A stretch of 12,167 bases of DNA from an uncultured Lachnospiraceae bacterium (lineage in GTDB: Bacteria > Bacillota_A > Clostridia > Lachnospirales > Lachnospiraceae): the NCBI GenBank assembly GCA_902780985.1, contig CACZHN010000056.1, forward strand, positions 1 through 12,167, given 5' to 3'. Positions within the stretch are counted from its first letter, which is position 1. The number at the start of each line of letters is the position of its first letter. Shown piece by piece: positions 7,778 through 12,167 of the stretch. The translations under genes and the position numbers were made by a program. The notes below the pieces were generated by a model, which had not been told where the DNA came from, ran no database searches, and worked only from the letters and a program-made list of their open reading frames with translations.

Positions 7778-7960
7778 TTAATCAACAGCTACGATTTCCT
7801 TCTGGTTATAAGAACCACAGTTCTTGCAAACTCTGTGTGGAACCATAAGCTCGCCGCACTTGCTGCACTTTACAAGAGCTGGTGCAGTCATCTTGAAGTT
7901 TGCTGCTCTTCTCTTATTTCTTCTAGCTTTTGAGATTTTTCCCTTAGGACAGATTGACAT
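7778..7960 (-). CDS. rpmF: 50S ribosomal protein L32 (zinc-ribbon form)
   Basis: Small protein of the large ribosomal subunit. The 60 residues MSICPKGKISKARRNKRRAA... end in IVAVD. A basic N-terminal half contacts rRNA; CSKC (32-35) and CKNC (45-48) form the zinc ribbon with the PHRVC motif between them, so this is the zinc-binding form. Start choice: the frame stays open to a TTG at 8026, but that codon is part of the promoter -35, and the extra 22 residues would be read through the promoter and the AAGGAGG ribosome site (7977-7971). The ATG at 7960 gives the usual L32 length. It has its own promoter and terminator, so it is expected to be a monocistronic transcript, possibly with some read-through from ackA. 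The yceD (DUF177) gene that often precedes rpmF is absent. Confidence 0.97.
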   Translation of the reverse strand: MSICPKGKISKARRNKRRAANFKMTAPALVKCSKCGELMVPHRVCKNCGSYNQKEIVAVD

Positions 7961-7970
7961 ACAGATTACA

Positions 7971-7977
7971 CCTCCTT
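7971..7977 (-). promoter_or_regulatory. Shine-Dalgarno that decides the rpmF start
   Basis: AAGGAGG on the minus strand lies ten bases before the ATG at 7960. It is a near-perfect match to the 16S anti-Shine-Dalgarno, as expected for a ribosomal protein gene, and rules out the upstream in-frame TTG. Confidence 0.85.
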
Positions 7978-7997
7978 CTCGAAAACCAACTTTTGCT

Positions 7998-8026
7998 ATT
8001 ATATTAGAGCATATAATAAAAGTCAA
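7998..8026 (-). promoter_or_regulatory. Sigma-A promoter of rpmF
   Basis: On the minus strand TTGACT (8026-8021), a 17-base spacer and TATAAT (8003-7998): five of six and six of six consensus bases at the ideal spacing. The start is predicted near 7991, about 30 bases before the rpmF ATG. The -35 is 21 bases past the ackA stop, in an A+T-rich stretch (8027-8047) that may act as an upstream element. No GC-rich terminator separates ackA from this promoter. Confidence 0.88.
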
Positions 8027-8047
8027 TAGATTTTTTAAAAATTTTTA

Positions 8048-9247
8048 TTAAGCAAGTAAAGCTGCTGTGTCTCTTGCGATAGCCAGCTCTTCATTTGTAG
8101 GGATAACATAAGCCTTTACAGTTGAATCTGCTGTACTGATCATAGCTTCCTTACCGCGAATTGATGCGTTTGTTTCCTCATCAAGATGAAGACCGATGTA
8201 ATTGAAGTGCTTAAGGATAGAAGCTCTGACCTTAGCATCATTCTCGCCGATACCTGCTGTAAATGCGATCATATCTACGCCGTCCATAGCTGCGATATAT
8301 CCGCCGATAAGCTTAACTGCGCTGTAGCAGAATGCGTCAAATGCGAGCTTTGCTCTTGCATTTCCGTCTGCGATACCTGCATCGATATCTCTGAAATCGC
8401 TTGAGATTCCCGAAAGTCCCTGGATACCTGACTTCTTGTTAAGAAGTGTAAGAAGCTGATCTACATCCATATTCTCCTTGTCAGCGATGTACTGAAGGAT
8501 TGCAGGATCAACGCTTCCGCTTCGTGTTCCCATGATAAGACCGTCAAGAGGTGTGAATCCCATAGATGTATCTACTGACTTACCACCCTTAACAGCTGTG
8601 ATGCTGGCACCACCACCAAGATGACATACGATAACCTTAGTATCCTCTACTGGCTTTCCGAGGATCTCGATAGCTCTCTTTGATACGAAGCTGTGGCTTG
8701 TACCGTGGAAACCGTATCTTCTGATCTTGTAATTCTCATAGTATGAGAATGGGATTCCGTAAATGTAAGCTTCCTCAGGCATTGTCTGATGGAATGCTGT
8801 ATCGAATACTGCACACTGTGGTGTTCCCGGCATAAGCTTTGAACAAGCTTCGATACCGAGAAGGTTTGCAGGATTATGAAGAGGTGCAAGATCTGAACAT
8901 TTCTTGATCTTCTCGATAACCTCATCATCTATACGTACAGAACCGCTGAAAAACTCTCCGCCGTGAACAACTCTGTGTCCGACTGCATCTATCTCATCAA
9001 GACTCTTAACTGCTCCGTCTACCGGATCAAGAAGTACATCGATAACAGCCTGGAAAGCTACGCTGTGATCAGGCATGTCAATCTTCTTCTCCTTCTTCTC
9101 TCCTGTTGTGCTGCTTGTGTAAGCAATATCAGCATCCTCAATTCCGATTCTCTCGCAGAGACCCTTTGCATAAACCTTCTCTGTCTCTGAATCGATAAGC
9201 TGATACTTAAGTGTTGTGGAACCGCAGTTAATTACTAAAATCTTCAT
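8048..9247 (-). CDS. ackA: Acetate kinase
   Basis: Catalyses acetyl phosphate + ADP to acetate + ATP, the energy-yielding step of acetate fermentation, or the reverse. The 399 residues are full length. Expected active-site residues, placed by comparison with the Methanosarcina enzyme, are present: Asn7 in VINCGSTTLKYQL, Arg92 in GHRVVHGGEF, His124 (APLHNP), Asp149 (FDTAFH), His181 (GFHGTSH), Arg242 (GTRSGSVDP) and Glu387 (TNEEL); GGGASITAV (211-219) and TAGIGEN (330-336) belong to the nucleotide and core motifs. The ATG at 9247 is preceded by GAGGAGG, six bases upstream, which itself encodes the Glu-rich end of the GGDEF protein. The two frames overlap by 20 bases. Its usual partner pta (phosphotransacetylase) is not next to it in this window. 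A possible internal promoter lies in the upstream gene. No hairpin terminator follows. Confidence 0.98.
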   Translation of the reverse strand: MKILVINCGSTTLKYQLIDSETEKVYAKGLCERIGIEDADIAYTSSTTGEKKEKKIDMPDHSVAFQAVIDVLLDPVDGAVKSLDEIDAVGHRVVHGGEFFSGSVRIDDEVIEKIKKCSDLAPLHNPANLLGIEACSKLMPGTPQCAVFDTAFHQTMPEEAYIYGIPFSYYENYKIRRYGFHGTSHSFVSKRAIEILGKPVEDTKVIVCHLGGGASITAVKGGKSVDTSMGFTPLDGLIMGTRSGSVDPAILQYIADKENMDVDQLLTLLNKKSGIQGLSGISSDFRDIDAGIADGNARAKLAFDAFCYSAVKLIGGYIAAMDGVDMIAFTAGIGENDAKVRASILKHFNYIGLHLDEETNASIRGKEAMISTADSTVKAYVIPTNEELAIARDTAALLA

Positions 9248-10952
9248 GTGAAGCCTCCTCTTCTCTGCCGTATACGACTATCATGCCCCTGCCGTTTTCT
9301 TTGCTGTAATACAAAGCCTTGTCCGCGCTGTCAAGTACATCGTGAATATCGGCATTTGTCTCCGGATATGAGGCAAGTCCTATACTGACATTTATTCTTA
9401 TATATGTTCCATTAAAATTAATGACGCTGTTTTTGATGTCGCTGTGCATTTCCCTGAGGATCGCATAAGCTTCATCCACTGTTTTGTCTTTGAATACCAG
9501 GACAAACTCCTCGCCGCCGTATCTTACGGCACTTCCGCCGTACTTCTCGGCATACTCGGCATCGATCCGGGCTATGTGCTTGATCACTTCATCTCCCGCA
9601 AGATGTCCGTAGGTATCGTTTATATCTTTAAAGAAATCTATATCAAACATGGCAAGCGTAAGTCTGCCGCTGTCCTTCTGATTGATGTCCTCGATCAGAT
9701 TGTTATAGAATTCGTTAAAGTCATATCTGTTGTAGATCTGTGTCAGACCGTCCTTCTTGGCCATATCCTCGGTCTTGAGATAAAGTCTGTCACTGATAAG
9801 CGCAGCCGTAAAATCCGTCACTGACGACTCGTAAAATGCGAGGCCGTTATCGAAGAAATCATGATCCAAGGAAGCTACGATAAGCACTCCGTAGATCGTA
9901 TCATTCTCCACTGCCGGAATGGCAACGGCATTTACTACGCCTATATTTATAAAATACGGATACATGAAGTTACTGTTCTCACAGAGAACAAGAGGATCGT
10001 ATATCTTCCTCAGGACTATGTATTCGTAAATTTCCTTTGTGTCCGCATTTGCAATATCCCTGAACGAAGGATCACTCGCCTTAATATCAATATACGGTTC
10101 TTTGTTGCCATACACATCCTTATCGATATACATGGTGCATATATCCGGATTCTTGATATTCATGATATTGCCGGTCATAACGTCTATGTTCTTCTCAACA
10201 TCAAAGCTGTTTGCGAAGTACTTCATAACTTCTATCAACGAACGGGTTTCCCTGTTCAGGGCTTCCAGTTCGATGTTTGCTTTTGTAAGATTGAATCTCT
10301 GAAAATTGATCTCGTTGTTGACCTGTTCAACCCTTTCCTGAAGGGTTTTCAGTTCTTCGTTCTCCTTCTCCAGATCTTCGTTGTTGAAAACCTGCTTGGT
10401 ATACTTTTCTTCATAAAGCTTCAGTGATTTCGATATCAGAATATACTCGATAAATGAAACTACCACCATGGCAGCCAGAAAGAAAAAAAATCCTACGGAC
10501 CAGGTTCCTTTCAGTTCTTCCCAGAATCCCAGAACCGCACCGATGGAAAGCACTATGGTGAGTGCCAGCCTTCTCGGTATGATCCCGTAATCATCCAGAA
10601 GATTGCTGAGGAACGAATCCTCCGTAACAACGGATATTCCCCATATCAGGTATGTTCCCATAACAAATCTCGGCATATTTCCTATGAAGCCCATAGATAT
10701 TGCTATACCGAAGATATATACGAAACTTCTTACAGTGAAGTAAAAAGGTGTAGTCTTATCGATAAAATACATAAGCATTTCATCATAGAAAAAAGCACCT
10801 GCAACCAGGCAAAGGTTATATACCATATACCTTTGATCCACAACCGTCCCCGAAAAACCCGATACAAGCACGGTAATGATCAGAATTGCGTATAACCCCC
10901 TATGAAACTTACATATCGATTTTAAAAGCTCACGCTTAAATTCAATCGGCAT
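9228..10952 (-). CDS. Membrane-bound GGDEF protein, probable diguanylate cyclase
   Basis: Likely makes the second messenger c-di-GMP from two GTP at the membrane. In 574 residues: six predicted hydrophobic helices (about 16-36, 43-60, 71-92, 96-110, 128-145, 151-173); a coiled coil (about 178-240) of the type that dimerises such enzymes; a GAF-like sensor region (about 245-390, by layout rather than clear motifs); and a GGDEF domain (about 395-562). The domain has DGLTQIYNRYDF (401-412), the metal-binding FDIDFFKDINDTYGH (436-450) and the intact active-site GGEEF (479-483), then DSADKALYYSKENGRG. The inhibitory I-site RxxD before GGEEF is not present (KYGG in that place), so product feedback by that route is unlikely. 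The ATG at 10952 follows AAGGGG at seven bases. It has its own promoter and overlaps ackA by 20 bases. No EAL domain is fused. The ligand is unknown. Confidence 0.9.
   Translation of the reverse strand: MPIEFKRELLKSICKFHRGLYAILIITVLVSGFSGTVVDQRYMVYNLCLVAGAFFYDEMLMYFIDKTTPFYFTVRSFVYIFGIAISMGFIGNMPRFVMGTYLIWGISVVTEDSFLSNLLDDYGIIPRRLALTIVLSIGAVLGFWEELKGTWSVGFFFFLAAMVVVSFIEYILISKSLKLYEEKYTKQVFNNEDLEKENEELKTLQERVEQVNNEINFQRFNLTKANIELEALNRETRSLIEVMKYFANSFDVEKNIDVMTGNIMNIKNPDICTMYIDKDVYGNKEPYIDIKASDPSFRDIANADTKEIYEYIVLRKIYDPLVLCENSNFMYPYFINIGVVNAVAIPAVENDTIYGVLIVASLDHDFFDNGLAFYESSVTDFTAALISDRLYLKTEDMAKKDGLTQIYNRYDFNEFYNNLIEDINQKDSGRLTLAMFDIDFFKDINDTYGHLAGDEVIKHIARIDAEYAEKYGGSAVRYGGEEFVLVFKDKTVDEAYAILREMHSDIKNSVINFNGTYIRINVSIGLASYPETNADIHDVLDSADKALYYSKENGRGMIVVYGREEEASHEDFSN
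9306..9334 (-). promoter_or_regulatory. Possible internal promoter for ackA inside the GGDEF gene
   Basis: On the minus strand a perfect -35 TTGACA (9334-9329), a 17-base spacer and TATTAC (9311-9306; four of six). Transcription would start near 9299, about 50 bases before the ackA ATG. The bases also encode the conserved LDSADKALYY stretch of the GGDEF domain, so the match may be chance. An extra promoter would make sense because acetate kinase is usually far more abundant than a signalling enzyme. Confidence 0.35.
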
Positions 10953-10993
10953 GAAACTACCCCTTAATTAATCTCCGATACATACCGAGGGAT

Positions 10994-11022
10994 ATTTTAT
11001 CACACAGGGTATTATCATTCAA
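10994..11022 (-). promoter_or_regulatory. Putative extended -10 promoter of the GGDEF-ackA unit
   Basis: On the minus strand TTGAAT (11022-11017), a 17-base spacer ending in TGA, and TAAAAT (10999-10994). The -35 matches four of six bases, the -10 five of six, and the TG before the -10 makes it an extended -10 type. The -35 overlaps the coaE stop codon (11021-11019). Predicted start is near 10987, leaving a leader of about 35 bases. Confidence 0.55.
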
Positions 11023-11030
11023 GATAACCC
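11007..11030. repeat. Imperfect inverted repeat centred on the -35 of the GGDEF-ackA promoter
   Basis: GGGT-AT-TATC on one side and GATAACCC on the other pair as GGGT/ACCC and TATC/GATA with a two-base bulge; the six bases between are exactly the -35 hexamer. It spans the end of coaE. It could be an operator or a weak hairpin after coaE; no T-run follows, so it is not a convincing terminator. Confidence 0.35.
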
Positions 11031-11615
11031 GTTATATAATTTCGCAATTTGTTCGTTTGTCTGCAGAAAGTCTCCGCTGTTATCTATGACTCTGTCGGAA
11101 TTATCGATAAAATACTCGTCCGAAGGCTGATTTTTGATGATGGAATAAGCTTTTTCCTCGGAATAATTCCGGCTTTCCATCAGTCGTTTTACTCTTATCT
11201 CCGTCTCGGCTCTGACATACCATATCTCATCGCAGACTTCCTTGTAGCCATCCTGTATCAGAAGTGCCGCCTCAATGATATAGAGCTTGCAGTTTTTATC
11301 ATTTCTGCGTTTTTCTATATCTTCTCTGATCCAGTCTTTAACGGCAGGATGAACAAGGGAATTAAGCAGCTTCAGCTTGCTCTTATCCGCGTATACTATG
11401 GATGCCAGTTTCATTCTGTCTATCTCCGCCCCTTCCGAAGGAATGACCTCCGGGAAGTTTTCGGCGATCTTGTTATATACTCGTTTTCCCGGCTTCATGA
11501 GATTCTTCGCCAGCAGGTCAGCCTCAACTATATATGCCCCGAACTCCTTTTCAAGGAGATAAAGAACTCTGGACTTACCTGCTCCGACTCCGCCGGTAAT
11601 ACCTATTATCTTCAT
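11019..11615 (-). CDS. coaE: Dephospho-CoA kinase
   Basis: Phosphorylates the 3'-hydroxyl of dephospho-CoA with ATP, the last step of coenzyme A synthesis. The 198 residues match the family length. The P-loop is GITGGVGAGKS (5-15); VEADLLAKNLMKPG follows where the substrate-binding Asp is expected; NSLVHPAVK and the C-terminal RVKRLMESRNYSEEKA...NQPSDEY...SDRVIDNSG match the CoaE lid and C-terminal motif (R-x-x-Q, AD-x-V-x-x-N in the family). Start choice: the frame runs back to a TTG at 11639, but that reading passes through GGGGG (11624-11620), the likely ribosome site, which is four bases before the ATG at 11615; MKIIGITGGVGAGKS is a typical N-terminus. The spacing is short but workable. 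It is 35 bases after polA and probably co-transcribed with it. Confidence 0.94.
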   Translation of the reverse strand: MKIIGITGGVGAGKSRVLYLLEKEFGAYIVEADLLAKNLMKPGKRVYNKIAENFPEVIPSEGAEIDRMKLASIVYADKSKLKLLNSLVHPAVKDWIREDIEKRRNDKNCKLYIIEAALLIQDGYKEVCDEIWYVRAETEIRVKRLMESRNYSEEKAYSIIKNQPSDEYFIDNSDRVIDNSGDFLQTNEQIAKLYNGLS

Positions 11616-11619
11616 ACAT

Positions 11620-11625
11620 CCCCCT
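11620..11625 (-). promoter_or_regulatory. Shine-Dalgarno that decides the coaE start
   Basis: AGGGGG on the minus strand ends four bases before the ATG at 11615. Translation from the upstream TTG at 11639 would read this site as Ile-Gly-Gly, so the downstream ATG is preferred. Confidence 0.6.
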
Positions 11626-11650
11626 ATAAACCAACGCAAATCCTCGCCGT

Positions 11651-12167
11651 CTACTTTGCCTCGTAAAGGCTGCTTCCGGTATGAACATCTGTCACAAGCG
11701 GAACTTCGAGATTTACCGCAGCTTCCATCTTCTCAACCAGAAGACTCTTTACTTCTTCCACCTCATCGTCTGCGGCTTCTATCAGAAGTTCATCGTGGAT
11801 CTGAAGTATAAGCCTTGACTTCAGTCCTCTCGACTTCAGTTCGTCAAAGACTTCGATCATGGCCTTCTTGATGATATCCGCAGCTGTTCCCTGTACAGGA
11901 GAATTCATGGCAACTCTTTCACCGAAGCTTCTCTGCATAAAGTTCGATGACTTAAGTTCCGGAATAGGTCTGATCCTGTTAAATACAGTCTTTACGTATC
12001 CCTTCTCCTTTGCGTCACTCACCTGCTTATCAAGGAATTCCTTAACCTTCTTATAGGTATCGAAATACTTCTCTATATATTCCTTGGCCTCGGATCTTGA
12101 TATATCCAGATCCTGTCCGAGTCCGAAGGAGCTTATACCGTAAATGATACCGAAGTTAACAGCCTTG
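11651..12167 (-). CDS. polA: DNA polymerase I, C-terminal part (5' end outside the window)
   Basis: Repair and Okazaki-fragment polymerase. About 171 C-terminal residues are visible and the frame is open through the window edge at 12167; a shorter reading from a GTG at 12022 is not a separate gene. The first residues, KAVNFGIIYGISSFGLG, are the O-helix (motif B), with the Lys, Phe and Tyr that contact the incoming nucleotide; Phe in the NFG position is the usual bacterial form that discriminates against dideoxynucleotides. RSFGERVAMNSPVQGTAADI and LQIHDELLIEA (motif C, with the catalytic HDE) follow. The protein ends GSSLYEAK, a normal family end. The 5'-nuclease and any 3'-exonuclease domain lie outside. 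The gene is followed by coaE at 35 bases, a pairing common in Firmicutes. Confidence 0.97.
   Translation of the reverse strand, partial: KAVNFGIIYGISSFGLGQDLDISRSEAKEYIEKYFDTYKKVKEFLDKQVSDAKEKGYVKTVFNRIRPIPELKSSNFMQRSFGERVAMNSPVQGTAADIIKKAMIEVFDELKSRGLKSRLILQIHDELLIEAADDEVEEVKSLLVEKMEAAVNLEVPLVTDVHTGSSLYEAK

Noticed and set aside
8027..8050. A+T-rich AAAAATTTTT stretch after ackA as a terminator
   Set aside because: The self-complementary bases are all A/T, too weak for an intrinsic terminator; more likely an upstream element of the rpmF promoter.
9861..10427. 188-codon plus-strand open frame antisense to the GGDEF gene
   Set aside because: Covered by the GGDEF gene's linker and sensor region; low-complexity, no motif.
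11049..11666. 205-codon plus-strand open frame antisense to coaE
   Set aside because: Fully covered by coaE, which has clear motifs; the antisense product shows none.
11651..12022. Separate 123-residue gene starting at a GTG at 12022
   Set aside because: The frame continues upstream to the window edge with the DNA polymerase I O-helix, so this is the tail of polA.
1..12167. Mobile element, CRISPR, tRNA/rRNA or defence system
   Set aside because: No transposase, integrase, terminal repeats, repeat-spacer array or RNA gene was seen; genes are collinear and housekeeping throughout.

Overview
All genes in this window lie on the minus strand, so they are transcribed from the high-coordinate end to the low end. 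The proteins look like those of a low-to-moderate-GC Gram-positive anaerobe of the class Clostridia, most likely Lachnospiraceae (Butyrivibrio/Roseburia-like). Reasons: the L32 type beginning MSICPKGK with a CxxC...CxxC zinc ribbon; the rpmF-plsX-rnc-smc-ftsY order; an acetate kinase next to it; a short FtsY with no long acidic domain; strong GGAGG ribosome sites. The taxon is inferred from these traits, not searched.

Layout in order of transcription: (1) 12167-11616, the 3' part of polA (DNA polymerase I, cut by the window edge), then coaE (last enzyme of CoA synthesis). (2) A putative extended -10 promoter at the coaE stop starts a two-gene unit: a membrane-anchored GGDEF protein (six predicted membrane helices, coiled coil, GAF-like region, GGDEF domain), whose last 20 bases overlap ackA (acetate kinase). 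(3) A near-consensus promoter drives rpmF (ribosomal protein L32), which ends in a UUCG-loop intrinsic terminator. (4) A second promoter, whose -35 lies inside a perfect 7-3-7 inverted repeat, starts a tight run plsX-rnc-smc-ftsY-ilvA and a partial walJ/yycJ-type metallo-hydrolase. No terminator is seen inside this run, so it is probably one operon joining phospholipid synthesis, RNA processing, chromosome condensation, protein targeting, threonine deamination and an MBL-fold nuclease-like protein.

Four genes (rnc, plsX, rpmF, coaE) have longer open frames that begin at TTG or GTG and run through their own Shine-Dalgarno sequence. I placed these starts at the downstream ATG, which gives family-typical lengths.

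Most of the window is conserved housekeeping, and I see no phage, IS, CRISPR, tRNA, rRNA or defence system. The points worth a second look are regulatory or about gene order: the GGDEF-ackA overlap with a possible internal ackA promoter, the operator-like palindrome on the plsX -35 with a stem-loop at the predicted mRNA 5' end, and the absence of acpP and yceD from their common places in this cluster. No gene-free stretch exceeds 300 bases; the longest (7598-7777) holds the rpmF terminator and the plsX control region.
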